Source: Conchocele bisecta | Lineage: Eukaryota > Mollusca > Bivalvia > Lucinida > Thyasiridae | Length of the DNA stretch: 64,000 nt | NCBI GenBank assembly: GCA_029237695.1 | Contig: CM055277.1 | Span: forward strand, 40,396,242 to 40,460,241 | Direction of reading: 5' to 3' | In this document: positions 24,301 to 32,972 of the stretch, piece after piece | Position numbering within the stretch: position 1 is the stretch's first letter | Layout: every line of letters begins with the position of its first letter | Notes under the pieces: generated by a model | Database searches by the model: none | Told to the model about the DNA's origin: nothing | The model's input: only the letters and a program-made list of their open reading frames with translations | Translations under genes and position numbers: made by a program

Positions 24301-27300
24301 CTACGACGCGGAAGCCGACTTACACGAGTGTATTATTTCAAGCTACTCAAACATCTACTATGGAATATCATATTTATTATACCCCCTGCAACGAGTTGTG
24401 GGGGGGTATACTGGAGTCAGGTTGTCCGTCCGCCCGTCCATCCACACAAATGGGTACTTGTTGGGTACAAAAGTGTACGGGGATCTTCTTGGGTAGGGTT
24501 AGGGTAGTGTTGGGTACTTTTGTTGGGTACTTTTATATAGTAAAAACACAACAAGTATCCATTCGTAGGAACGCGCGTGCGTTATAACTTCTATTTCCTT
24601 CATCTAAAATGCTTAATATTTCACACATGCATTTCTGTAAAGCTCTGCTACCATGCTGTGCCAAATCCACGACCATCCAACCCCCGCTGATCCCAAGGTC
24701 AAGGTCAAATACTTAGTCTCTTTACAAAACTTAACATCAGAGAAATATTGTTATAACTTCTATTTCCTTCATCTAAAATGTTTAATATTTCACACATGCA
24801 TTCCTGTAAGGCTCTACTACCATGCTGTGCCAAATCCACGACCGTCCAACCCCCACTGATCCCAAGGTCAAGGTCAAATACTTAGTCTCTTTACAAAACT
24901 TAACATCAGAGAAATATGTTATAAACTTCTATTTCCATCATCTAAAATGCTTAATATTTCACACATGCATTCTTGTAATGCTCTACTACCATGCTGTGCT
25001 AAATCCACGACCGTCCAACCCCCGCTGATCCCAAGGTCAAGGTAAAATACTTGGTCTCTTTACAAAACTTAACATCAGAGAAATATGTTATAACTTCTAT
25101 TTCCTTCATCTAAAATGCTTAATATTTCACACATGCATTCCTGTAAGGCTCTACTACCATGCTGTGCCAAATCCACAACCGTCCAACCCCCGCTGATTAC
25201 AAGGTCAAGGTCAAATACTTGGTCTCTTTACAAAACTTAACATCAGAGAAATATGTTATAACTTCTATTTCCTTCATTGAAAATTCTTAATATTTCACTC
25301 GTGCATTCCTCTAAGGTTGTACTATCATGCTGTGACAAGTCTACGACCGTCCAACCCCCACTGATCCCAAGGTCCAGGTGACATACTTAGTCTCTTTACA
25401 AAACTTAACATCAGAGAAATCGGTTATAACTTCTATTTCCTTGCTCGGATCTGCTTCACATTTCACACACGCATTGCTCCAATGGACCTCTACCATCCTG
25501 TGACAAATTCACGTTCATGCCGCTCCCGCTAAGGGCACAAGCCCACACACTTGGACATTTTTACATATTTTAGGGGTACCTGGGCCCACGCGGGGGGTAT
25601 TCTGTAAGCCTCGCTTACTGACCAATCTAGTTACATTTGTCTACAACCTTTTCAAACAAAAATGCACTTTTTAATGTTTTTTAGGGGGGGGGGGGGGGGA
25701 GAGAGACATTTGTGTGCTTATTTTATAACAACTTCGGGAGAGTGCACACATGTGATTAGAGGTGTTCTCTTCACAGTGTATTATTTGTAAGTTGACAAAT
25801 AAGGGTTTTATCTCACATATAACTCGGTGGTTTGGTCCTCGGATACGTCTTTGGCATTCTTGTATGTGAGAGTTAAATTTGGTTATACCCATTATATGAG
25901 TACCGGTAATACGATTATTCGTAATCCTATTACTTTTAGGGGAACGGGCCAAGTGACTTGTGTGGTATGGACCTGGCACCAGGTCAGGTTATTCTAATTT
26001 CAGGGCTGAATATATATTTATTTCGATATAAATATTCCGTTCTGATTTTGTGATTTCCCCCCGAATGCAACAGGTTAAATGCTGGATCGAACCTGTTGAC
26101 CCGGCCTTAAATGACCTTAGCTGTTGATAGGCTATTAAATACCATTAAACAAACAAACTCACAGATAAATCATGGATATACTTGTACTAGCTTGAAATGT
26201 AATAAAATGGGTTTACTACACTACAGAATGTTTCGGGTGATAGAAGCTCGGGTGTACCTGGAGACGTTTGCGTCAGACAGATCCCATATGCTGGACGAGA
26301 GAGGGGGCTGGCTTATGGAGCCACCTACCTACCCCTGTATACATGCTGCAAGTAAGGGCTTTTATCAGGTACACAGTCGCCTGCGCTAATCTTTCCCATA
26401 TTTGTTGATTTCAAAATACAGTCGAACATGTGCTATATGCCACCTCCGAATATAATTATTTGATTACTAGTACGTAAATGATCCTATGAACAAAGACCAC
26501 CTGTGGACAGAGGCCAGGTGTTTCTCTTCCCACGGCTGACCTTTATTAACAGGTTTGACTACTTGAATATTGTGCTTGACATAAGCAGCTTGATTGGCTG
26601 AGCCGGAGCTGTGCTACAGCTCAGGCAAATGCAATCAAATTGCTTGATTGCGAGTTGGCATTGCCAATAGATGTTCAGAAACCTTGATTTTTTATTTAGG
26701 CAGGCGGTTGTGTACCTAGCTGTGCATTGAAGTAGTAGGATTAGTACTAATTTATAATAATAAATCCTCTCATCGAGATGGTTCATATTAATGGTAACAA
26801 CATACATTATTATACTTTTAAACAGAAATAGAGAAAATAGCGAGAAAAAATCTTCAAATTCTCATACTTTGTAATTGTATCCAGCCTAAGTGAAGATTTT
26901 AATATCATATTTATTCAACAAGTTTACTTATTTCATAAGAAATGAGGCTTTGAGTGCCGTGAACAAAAATATATGATTGATAAACAAGAATTCCTCCACG
27001 GAAGTGGTGTGCCTGCCAAGACATTTCACCGTAACATGATCATGGGCATGTGCTAAAAAGTAAGCATCACAAAAGCTGTCGGAGAAGTGCATGCTTAAAA
27101 CACAAAAAAGGTCGAGGTTGAAGAAACGTTTTGACATAAAAAATATATACAAGCAATATTACTGGTAATGTTATACGATCATGAAGAAACTTGTACAAAC
27201 TTTATTATGCAAAATATGGCAAAAAGTGTTTCCGAAAAAATGTGAAGGTACAAACGGTCAAGGTCATGTTAATGAGTGTATCAAGTATCCAAATATTAAA

Positions 27301-28937
27301 GCAACCTGTCAAGTAATATTAAAGTTACCGGTACATGTATATCATGAAGAAGAAACTTGTACAAACTTTTTGACGCAAAAACAAAATGCTAAGTGTTTCT
27401 GCAAACATGTGAAGATAAAAAAGGTGAAGATCATGTTAATGGCGGCATGAGTGTATTCCGAATGATCAAGTGTCCAAATATTGAAGCAATCCATTAAATA
27501 ATATTAAAGTTATACATGTACCATGATGAACAAGCGTGTACAAATATTTTGCACAAAAAAATGGCTAAGTGTGAAGGTAAAAAAGGTCAAGGCCATGTTA
27601 ATGGCAGCATGAGTGTATTCCAAATGGTCACATATATCAAGTGTCCAAATATTGAAGCAATCCATCAAGCAATATTAATGTTATACGATGATGATGACGA
27701 AGCTTGTGCAAACTTTTTGACATTTCGGACGACGAAGACGCGGAAGAAGACGACTCAAAAAGACGGCGATGATTAAAGCAGGCGCGACAAAAACAATGTT
27801 TATAATACTGAAATAACTACCGTCGTGAATGCTTGTTTGTCTGCAATAAGTATTAATTTAATTTATTTATATTAATTACTGGTATATTAACTACTGTCTA
27901 TAATATAAACATTTGTGGTATTATATTATCAGTTGGCAACTAAAAAGTGTTGTGTTCTTGTTACAATAATAACAAAAATGCATTGCAAAAAGTATCTGCG
28001 CTGCTTATCACAGACTAACAGAAACTGAGTTTTGTTTATCTCTTTCACTCCTATGTAACTGGAATGGATTTTGATATGTTTATTTTGTAACCAATCCAAC
28101 TGTCAAAAAAAGATTTTCAGACTAGTCCATTTATGAATATAAAAATTACATACAAAAATTGCAGATCCTGATGAGACGCCTCGTCATGAGCCGGCTCATC
28201 TGGATCTACACGTTTTGCCAATACCATTATACAGGCCTGTGGTGTTGAAAGGGTTAACCCTTACACCGCTATCTTAATTTTTTGTCGTCTGCTGTTTATT
28301 TTCTATTTTCCATTTTTATCATCAATATCGTGCTTTGACAGCACTTTAGAATAATTTACAATATGCTTTGACAGCACTTCAGAATAATATACAACATGCG
28401 TTGACAGCACTTCAGAATCATTTCCATTGGAAATGATTCTGAAGTGCTGTCAAACCATGTTTGTTATTGAGAAATAAGGCAAGATATAAAAGCAACAGCC
28501 GACGACAATTGTTGTGTGTAGCGGTCTAAGGGTTAATCAACTTTTTTCACCGACAAAAATGGTGCATTACGTTGATACAGCTGATTTGCAGCTGCCAATA
28601 AAGCGAGCATCCATATATGCGTACAGAGACATCATCTGAGGCACAATGCCTTTAAAGTGGGTGTCTCAGATGGTATCTCTGAAGAAGCATTTCACAAAAA
28701 CAGTTGAGATTTATCAATGGATATTGGATGAATATTGTCAGTTACTATGCGGATGCACAGGCTGAACAGGGACTACACTGGCCACTAGTCCCGTTAGTCC
28801 CACTTCTACACAGCCAGAAATGTACACTATCTATTCCAGAGAGCCACAACAACATTGCGGACTACATCTCCATGGAAACGGCCGTTGGCGTGGGAACCGT
28901 GCTCAACTTTGACCAGTTCTCTCAGATGTTTCACTGA
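12270..28937 (+). CDS. NTAQ1: NTAQ1, protein N-terminal glutamine amidohydrolase (six exons joined)
   Basis: Join of 12270-12376, 13758-13857, 14878-14931, 23603-23748, 26227-26351 and 28840-28937: 630 nt, 209 residues, close to the 205 of human NTAQ1. The enzyme deamidates N-terminal Gln to Glu in the Arg/N-degron pathway, in cytosol and nucleus. Visible family features are CVYTSCYCEENVW with the catalytic Cys (C36), the WDYHV signature with catalytic His (H90, exon 3/4 junction), VYDLDT with catalytic Asp (D105), DFPC, and FASDRSHM near residue 152. No signal peptide or membrane segment. All five introns are GT-AG with phases 2,0,0,2,1, and frames join without error. The start at 12270 (AAAAATGG, good context) is preferred; in-frame ATG 12207 would add 21 residues. 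Residue roles are from known NTAQ1 biochemistry. Confidence 0.95.
12785..12950. repeat. Hairpin MITE in NTAQ1 intron 1
   Basis: GTAACTTGCAATCTGCTCCCG near 12841 pairs imperfectly with CGGGAGTAAATTGCAAGAG and the following GTTACC near 12886-12910; outer GTAGTTG and CAACTA extend the stem. A smaller stem, TTGTAACA-ACAGTA, is at about 12755-12785. Confidence 0.5.
13490..13736. mobile_element. MITE with GTGACCAGTGTAGATC ends, intron 1
   Basis: Left end GTGGAGAAATTGGAC..TTTTGTGACCAGTGTAGATC and right end GATCAGGATCTACACTGGTCAC..CAGCCACA are inverted repeats of about 45-50 bp. Relatives occur at 39985-40195, 49540-49760 and 28738-28822. Its right end stops about 20 bp before exon 2. Confidence 0.65.
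13758..13857 (+). CDS. NTAQ1: NTAQ1 exon 2
   Basis: Acceptor TTCTTGTATTCAG; the first T completes the catalytic Cys codon. 33 codons follow, starting [11 protein letters not shown] and including [10 protein letters not shown], matching the conserved N-terminal domain. Donor GTTGGT at 13858. Confidence 0.94.
14000..14460 (+). repeat. HINE-like fragments in NTAQ1 intron 2
   Basis: GTGCGTACGTACGTACGTAC at 14052-14073, then CCGACCACGTCCGACGCCGAAGG and GGTCATTGAGGAC. Two related ~135-bp pieces follow with CTTGAAACTTCATATGCATG (about 14260 and 14412). Similar to the fragment at 23768-24010. Confidence 0.5.
14457..14538. repeat. Long hairpin repeat
   Basis: CCCCACCCATTTCCATACACT near 14458 pairs with AGTGTATGGAAATGGG..GGTGGGG to 14537, loop near TGGAAA; about 35 bp of stem with few mismatches. 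The outer CCCCACCCA is shared with 60808-60885. Confidence 0.65.
14591..14837 (+). mobile_element. TTAA-target MITE in NTAQ1 intron 2
   Basis: Family member starting TTTCACCATAAGTAACTGG and ending GAAAGGGTTAA (TTAA 14834-14837). Internal paired GATGAGACGG and GCCGGCTCATC present. It ends 40 bp before exon 3, leaving little room for branch point and polypyrimidine tract. Confidence 0.7.
14878..14931 (+). CDS. NTAQ1: NTAQ1 exon 3
   Basis: 54-nt phase-0 exon, 18 codons reading [15 protein letters not shown]. Acceptor TTATGAGTTACAG, donor GTGAGT. The terminal Trp is the W of the WDYHV signature continued in exon 4. Confidence 0.93.
15218..15577. mobile_element. hAT-like MITE with perfect central hairpin, intron 3
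   Basis: Ends TGCTCCAGATAAGC and CTTATCTGGAGCTCTG; flanks CCGTACA and CCGTATG are near-duplicates. The centre, 15371-15414, is a perfect 19-bp stem (GAGCTGCAAAAAGCAAACA) with a 6-nt loop. Related to 11131-11525 and to ends near 58513 and 59668. Confidence 0.6.
15679..16820 (+). mobile_element. HINE family H-A, copy 1
   Basis: 5' hairpin CCCCCCGCAACGAGTTGTGGGG at 15685, then GTCCGTCCGTCCGTCC. About five 165-169-bp units carry AACTTAACATCAGAGAAAT and CCCAAGGTCAAGGTCA. The 3' part is GGGCCCACGCGGG, hairpin GTAAGCCTTGCTTAC, and ATCTAGTTT. Other copies at 24377 and 32973. Confidence 0.8.
16826..17728. mobile_element. TTAA-target element with ~215-bp terminal inverted repeats
   Basis: TTAA at 16822-16825 and 17729-17732. 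Left repeat 16826-17061 and right repeat 17493-17728 match when reverse-complemented: GCTTGTTACTGTATACTATA, AGTTGCCATCTC/AGTTGCTATGTC and TTTGACACATAC blocks in order. The ~430-bp middle shows no recognised protein. Ends GGAATTAGG / GGACCCATTTTATA match the left end at 37522. Its left TTAA abuts the H-A HINE. Confidence 0.75.
17836..17913. repeat. Imperfect palindrome
   Basis: GTATATGTCGTAACCACCATTT pairs with AAAATGAGCGGTCACAACATATAC around CATCGAGATGG. Similar CTCATCGAGATGGTT text recurs at 26768. Otherwise 17733-18424 holds nothing recognised. Confidence 0.45.
18684..22625 (+). mobile_element. HINE family H-B, copy 1
   Basis: 5' hairpin AGCTCGACTATTCGAAGAATA..GTAGAGCT, then GGCGTCGGCGTCGGCGTC. 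Long array of ~165-190-bp units (GGTTAAGGTTTTTAGTCAAG, ATACTTGGACAAC, GACCTTGACCTACATTT). 3' end TCGAGCTATGCTGTTCTCC..ACAGCTCTTGTT with inner stem GCTGT/ACAGC. Carries the nested H-D element at 21390. Sister copy at 47579. Confidence 0.8.
21390..22513 (+). mobile_element. HINE family H-D, nested in H-B array
   Basis: 5' hairpin AGCTCACCTGAGCGAAGCTC..GTGAGCT, then TCCGTCGTCCGTCG repeats. Two ~370-bp units contain CAAGATGGCCGCCGTC, AACCGCCAACCGG/GATCCGCCAGCCGG and CCCCGGGGTCAAAAATGGGCG. 3' hairpin GGGCCATCATGGCCC then TCTTGTTT. It breaks the host motif GGTTAAGGTTTTTAGTCAACC inside its T run. Confidence 0.85.
23100..23580 (+). repeat. Degenerate minisatellite, GAGAGGTTCCACTGTGAATTAC
   Basis: Imperfect units with AGAGGTTC and CTGTGAATTACAG recur between about 23255 and 23550, with a 14-nt C run near 23370. 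In NTAQ1 intron 3, ending just before exon 4. Confidence 0.55.
23603..23748 (+). CDS. NTAQ1: NTAQ1 exon 4
   Basis: Acceptor TCTATTTTAG, phase 0, then [29 protein letters not shown] follows and the exon ends QCK plus AG of a split Arg codon; donor GTATGC at 23749. Carries catalytic His90 and Asp105 of the joined protein. Confidence 0.96.
23768..24010 (+). mobile_element. HINE left end fragment, just after exon 4
   Basis: Hairpin TATACCCTCG..GAGGGGATATA at 23768-23800, GTGCGTACGTGCGTAC, an array-like piece with CCCAAGGTCAAGGTCACTGAGG, then loss of homology. It starts about 19 bp past the exon 4 donor. Confidence 0.6.
24377..25632 (+). mobile_element. HINE family H-A, copy 2, NTAQ1 intron 4
   Basis: CCCCCTGCAACGAGTTGTGGGGG hairpin, GTCCGTCCGCCCGTCC, then 169-bp units (ACTTAACATCAGAG at 24729, 24898, 25067 and 25235). 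Right end GGGCCCACGCGGGG, GTAAGCCTCGCTTAC, ATCTAGTT. An extra GGGTAGGGTTAGGGTAG stretch sits after the left hairpin. Confidence 0.8.
25827..26160 (+). mobile_element. SINE family S-B, 5'-truncated
   Basis: Shares GGTTTGGTCCTCGGATACGTC, TGTATGTGAGAGTT, GGTATGGACCTGGCACCAGG and GGATCGAACCTGTTGACC. Ends with the tail GACCTTAGCTGTTGATAGG..TTAAACAAACAAAC. Full-length sister at 47085. Confidence 0.7.
26227..26351 (+). CDS. NTAQ1: NTAQ1 exon 5
   Basis: Acceptor TACACTACAG; first A completes Arg. 41 codons include [20 protein letters not shown], then [12 protein letters not shown], the highly conserved block of the family; ends one base into a codon, donor GTAAGG at 26352. Confidence 0.96.
26560..26690 (-). 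repeat. MITE fragment shared with the NTAQ1 3' region
   Basis: Reverse complement (TGAACATCTATTGGCAATG..CAGCCAATCAAGCTGCTT..TCAAGCACAATATTCAAGTA) matches 28960-29036 just after the NTAQ1 stop. Contains palindrome GAGCTGTGCTACAGCTC. Confidence 0.5.
27165..27795 (-). mobile_element. HINE family H-G, NTAQ1 intron 5
   Basis: Three to four ~165-bp units with AAACTTGTACAAACTTT and GGTCAAGGTCATGTTAATG. The right side is GACGACGAAGACGCGGAAG and GCAGGCGCGAC, the left end of the element in reverse orientation. A fragment of the same family is at 39240-39490. Confidence 0.6.
28036..28257 (+). mobile_element. TTAA-target MITE 1, NTAQ1 intron 5
   Basis: CTCTTTCACTCCTATGTAACTGG to TGTTGAAAGGG with TTAA 28254-28257; paired GATGAGACG and GAGCCGGCTCATC inside. 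The left TTAA has decayed to TTTA. Confidence 0.7.
28254..28536. mobile_element. TTAA-target MITE 2, different family, sharing a TTAA with MITE 1
   Basis: TTAACCCTTACACCGCTA..GTCGTCTGCTGTT and GCAACAGCCGACGAC..TAGCGGTCTAAGGGTTAA are inverted ends (TTAA at 28254-28257 and 28533-28536). Inside are three direct TTTGACAGCACTTCAGAAT copies and a perfect 26-bp-arm hairpin at 28401-28453. Confidence 0.75.
28622..28682. repeat. Short hairpin repeat
   Basis: AGAGACATCATCTGAGGCAC pairs with GTGTCTCAGATGGTATCTCT. A half copy is at 18331-18351. Confidence 0.5.
28738..28822. mobile_element. MITE end directly upstream of NTAQ1 exon 6
   Basis: GATGCACAGGCTGAACAGGG, CTACACTGGCCACTAGTCCC and CTTCTACACAGCCAGAA match the end of the 13490 MITE family. 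It stops about 18 bp before the exon 6 acceptor, so the protein-like frame across it is not coding. Confidence 0.55.
28840..28937 (+). CDS. NTAQ1: NTAQ1 exon 6 (terminal coding exon)
   Basis: Acceptor TCTATTCCAG; two bases complete Lys, then [20 protein letters not shown] and [11 protein letters not shown] to TGA 28935-28937. Aligns with the C-terminal FISM..VG.G.V..L..F block of NTAQ1. Confidence 0.94.
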
Positions 28938-29104
28938 GGCGAAAAATACACCACCGCCTGAACATCTATTGGCAATCTCAGCTCAGTCTCAGCCAATCAA
29001 GCTACTTGATTTCAAGCACAACATTCAAGTATTTTGAAGTAAAGAAACATGACAAATATTGGCAACATTAGCGCAGGCAGTGGTATATGACACTGTGTAG
29101 TATT

Positions 29105-29473
29105 CAGGGATCCAGATAAGGAATTAGTAATTGACTATTGTCACTCCCTCATTTCTGAAGCAATTGGGTATTTCAAAATTTTAATTGGGTAAAATAAAAT
29201 CACACTACTGTTTACACATCAACAGACAGCAATTATTGAATAGTTTGCTTCGAAATGAAAACTTGTCTTGGCAATTCTAATGAAATACTAAGACGTGATT
29301 TCATGGAAAATAAGAAAAATATGCTATATTTGTGGTCTGTTTATTGATTTCTGCAGCATGATAAAGGTACCACAAAATGCTTATTGCTTTTTGATACTCA
29401 TTCTGATTTCAATTGGGTTTTTGGCCATTTTAATTGGGTATTTAAGCAAATACAGAGCTTATCTGGAGCTTTG
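29105..29473. mobile_element. hAT-like MITE, copy 2
   Basis: CAGGGATCCAGATAAGG and CTTATCTGGAGCTTTG ends; flanking TAGTAT on both sides. Same internal text as 11131-11525. The first canonical AATAAA after the NTAQ1 stop (29193-29198) is inside it. Confidence 0.7.
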
Positions 29474-29831
29474 TAGTATAGTAGCTGATTGCCTCCATTG
29501 TGATTTCATTTTTTCCCCTTTTACAAAGTCAAAATGTGAAAACTTGAAATTGGCATTTGTTCGTATTGCGACTGGCATTTTCAGGATTTCAAATAGTCTG
29601 TGAAAAGGTCGAAGTAATTTTGCAAATTTTCATGTTTTAACTTTTCACACAAGTCATATAATTTTGCGCCTAAAAAAGATGTGCGATTTATCATGAAAGC
29701 TATTTACAGCAACTGTGACATTTTCTGTAAATGACATTAAAAGTTGACAAAATTTTCTTTTCAAACGTGGAATTTTATTTCCTCTGAATAGTGAACTTCC
29801 GACATCATGTACTGAACATATTGTAAATTTT

Positions 29832-30798
29832 TATGCCCCCGCTACCAAAAGGTACGGGGGCATATAGTGTTACCGGCGTCCGTCCGTACGTCCGTCCGTC
29901 CCGTACATCCGTCCCGTCCGTACGTCCGTCCCGTCCGTCCGTACGTCCCGATATTATATTCTTTAGTAACTTCTACATGGCTTCACATATTATGTCAATA
30001 TTTATACACGTGATACATATGAACATCCCTTACACACTCCACCCCCCCAGTACTTCCACCTTGACCTTTGGCCTTGACCTTTTCCACTTTAAATGTTTGC
30101 TTGGCACTTTGGGACAAATCTACGTGCACGTTTCTCAATCCTACAATAACTTCTCAATACTTTTTGCCAATCCTTAAATATTTATACACATGATACATAT
30201 GAACATGCCCTACACACTCCACCACCCAGTACTTTCGACCTTGACCTTTGACCTTCACCTTTTCTACTTTAAATGTTTACTTAGCACTTTGGGACAAATC
30301 TACGTGCACGTTTCTCAATCCTACAATAACTTCTCAATACTTTTGCCAATCCCTTAAATATTTATACACATGATACATATGAACATGCCCTACACACTCC
30401 ACCACCCATTACTTCGACCTTGACCTTTGACCTTCACCTTTTCTACTTTAAATGTTTACTTAGCACTTTGGGACAAATCTACGTGCACGTTTCTCAATCC
30501 TACAATAACTTCTCAATACTTTTGCCAATTGCTTAAATATTTATACACATGATACATATGAACATGCCCTACACACTCCACCACCCAGTACTTTGACCTT
30601 GACCCTTGACCTTCACCTTTTCTACTTTAAATGTTTACTTAGCACTTTGGGACAAATCTACGTGCACGTTTCTCAATCCTACAATAACTTCTCAATACTT
30701 TTGCCAATCCCTTAAATATTTATACACATGATACATATGAACATGCCCTACACACTCCACCTCCCAGTACTTCGACCTTGACCTTTGACATTCACCTT
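29832..30798 (+). mobile_element. HINE family H-E, left end plus array
   Basis: Hairpin TATGCCCCCGCTACCAAAAG..CGGGGGCATA, dense GTCCGTCCGTACGTCC. Then 179-180-bp units (CATGATACATATGAACAT at 30190, 30370, 30549 and 30728; first copy CGTGATAC at 30010) containing GACCTTGACCTTTGACC and ACGTGCACGTTTCTC. The array breaks off at a second left hairpin. Confidence 0.8.
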
Positions 30799-30947
30799 TT
30801 TATGCCCCCGCAACCGAATGGTGAGTGGGGCATATAGTGTTACGGGCGTCCGTCCGTACTCGGGTAAATGGCTTGTAATCAAATATGCCTCGTTTTCTTT
30901 GGCTGCCAGCGGGGGCATTCGTGTGCCGACAGGCCACATTTCTAGTT
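30799..30947 (+). mobile_element. Miniature H-E element without array
   Basis: TATGCCCCCGCAACCGAATGG..GTGGGGCATA hairpin, CGTCCGTCCGTACT, then directly the 3' end GGGGGCATTCGTGTGCCGAC, AGGCCACATTTCTAGTT. It begins inside an array unit of the preceding element. Confidence 0.7.
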
Positions 30948-31189
30948 CTAAATATTTTTTATTAGATATCGTACATCTTCTTGAAATGTACTTAAACACA
31001 TATGGCTTGTATCATTTTAACTTTGTAAAAGTGGAAATTACCATGCACAGTGTAGGGTTCAAGAGACTTAGGCCCTGGGCGTACCAGCATAAAATATGTT
31101 TGTAGTACCATCTTTTTTTTACCAAAGTGATCAGACACATCTACTAATATATTTCTGCATGATAGACCTTCAGAAGTAGTAGCTTAAGC

Positions 31190-32250
31190 CTAGTAATTTG
31201 CATAAACAAGATGGCCGCCCACCAATGAAAAAGTGCTTAACATCATGTTGGGGTATATCGTATTGTAGAAGCAGTATAAACTCACAAATACCGATCAACT
31301 TCATCCATTTAATACTTCATAGCTGACTAAATGTTTATCAATCCATGTTATTAGGATATGATGTGTAGAAATCCAACATGGCCGCCATTTTACACAATTT
31401 CTATGAACTATTTAAAGAAACAGGCGGGCATGTGCAATTAAGTTTTAACACCATCCACAGATATGAAACTAACATAGTCCAACATTGTTTAAAATATTGG
31501 TATTAATAATAATACGCAACAAAAACATGACATTTGTGGCATACACGTGTTATATTGTATATACAATATGGCCGACCTTATGAAACGCATATCCAGTTTT
31601 GCGATATTTATATATTTATATATGTTTCAGCAACCATTCTGATATGTGATAACGGGCATGCTATACAAGCTTATAAACCCATTTTACGATAAAAAGAGAA
31701 GTGTGTAAATCCAAAACGGCGGCCATATTTTACGAATTTCATAAATTATTCATATAACTTTGTTATCAATGTTGGCGCCACACACCCGTTCATACGCATT
31801 GTATGCAGATTCGGGGATCTGCAGCTTACTAAAAACATAAATAGGAACATACACATTTTAATTTTCTATACATATCTATCATTGTAAAATTTGAACAGCA
31901 ATTTGTGGAATTTAGACATATGCATGTATTACACAAAACATATTACACGAGAGCATACCGATCAGTTTTTACTATTTCAAAAAAGCTGCAAAAAGCTTTT
32001 CAATACTCGTTTGAGGCAAATGTGATTTTCATAATTTCAAGATGGCCGTCATTTCATATAATAGTTGTAGTAATTCAACTAAATCACCGTATACATTATA
32101 TCAGTTTCGGCGGAATAAAAATAATAATTGTTTATTATATATCCGTTTTAGTAAGACTAGAAGCTGTAACACATACCCTATTTTATCTTTAACATACAAT
32201 GTACTTTGTGCTTATCTTACGCTTTGGGGACTATACAGGTTTTTGTTTGA
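31190..32250. repeat. Diverged tandem repeats with GGCCGCCAT motif
   Basis: ATGGCCG(C/A/T)C or its equivalent recurs near 31211, 31379, 31568, 31713 and 32041, spacing about 147-187 bp (one double gap). Units also share ACCGATCA and AAATCCAA text. No gene seen. Confidence 0.5.
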
Positions 32251-32781
32251 TGATTAAATGTGTAATGTCCTCTACCAATTAGTAATGATGTATATGTCGT
32301 ATCATTGTTGCATATTGTATCACATGTTATTCGAAGTTGTATTTTATCACATGCATTACATGCACGGCATACTGTGCAAGAAGAAACGTAAAAAAGTAAT
32401 AAAATGAATGAAACACATGTCAAAAATGTCAGGTTTAAGTTAAATTATGTAATCTAGCCAATTAATATAATATAACATACACTGTGCATGCACTTTCAGT
32501 GGCAATTTAATCTATACGCGATGTTACCGCCACATGAGACTGAACAGAAGTTAAAAGTGTCAAAGATGTTTTTACCACTTTGTGTATGTAAATATGTAAA
32601 TAAATTACAGTCCATGCAACCAACATGATATGCATGTCATAAGTATATTAGTCTGACCCACCTGTTTGAACATGTAGTGAACACTATGTATCACTTTATT
32701 TATTTAATAGTTTCTCCTTACTCCTTGTTTACTGTCTGTTGAGTACTGACATCAGGCAAACATGACAGCAAAGCAAGCAAG

Positions 32782-32972
32782 ATGAGTATTATTTGTGTTT
32801 TGATATTTAACATAATCATTACAAACAATCTCAACATATCCATGACCCTCGCCGAACACGACTATCAAAACAACTTCTACTACGCGTTTCACGTTTTATT
32901 TCTAGCTGATTTCCTGAGTCTGCTGTTGAGGGATCGTGTACCGCTAATCATGGAGTCCATCTTAGTGCCTCA
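32782..32972 (+). CDS. Unrecognised open frame cut by a HINE
   Basis: ATG 32782 opens a frame with a hydrophobic start (IICVLIFNIIITN), then LAEHDYQNNFYYAFHVLFLA and FLSLLLRDRVPLIMESILVP, reaching the H-A terminus at 32973. Composition is more protein-like than most frames here. No family is recognised, and no splice signals or neighbours support it. It could be chance. Confidence 0.2.

Noticed and set aside
28704..28839. Frame upstream of NTAQ1 exon 6 reading [10 protein letters not shown]
   Set aside because: This peptide is the translation of a MITE end; only sequence after the acceptor at 28839 is coding.
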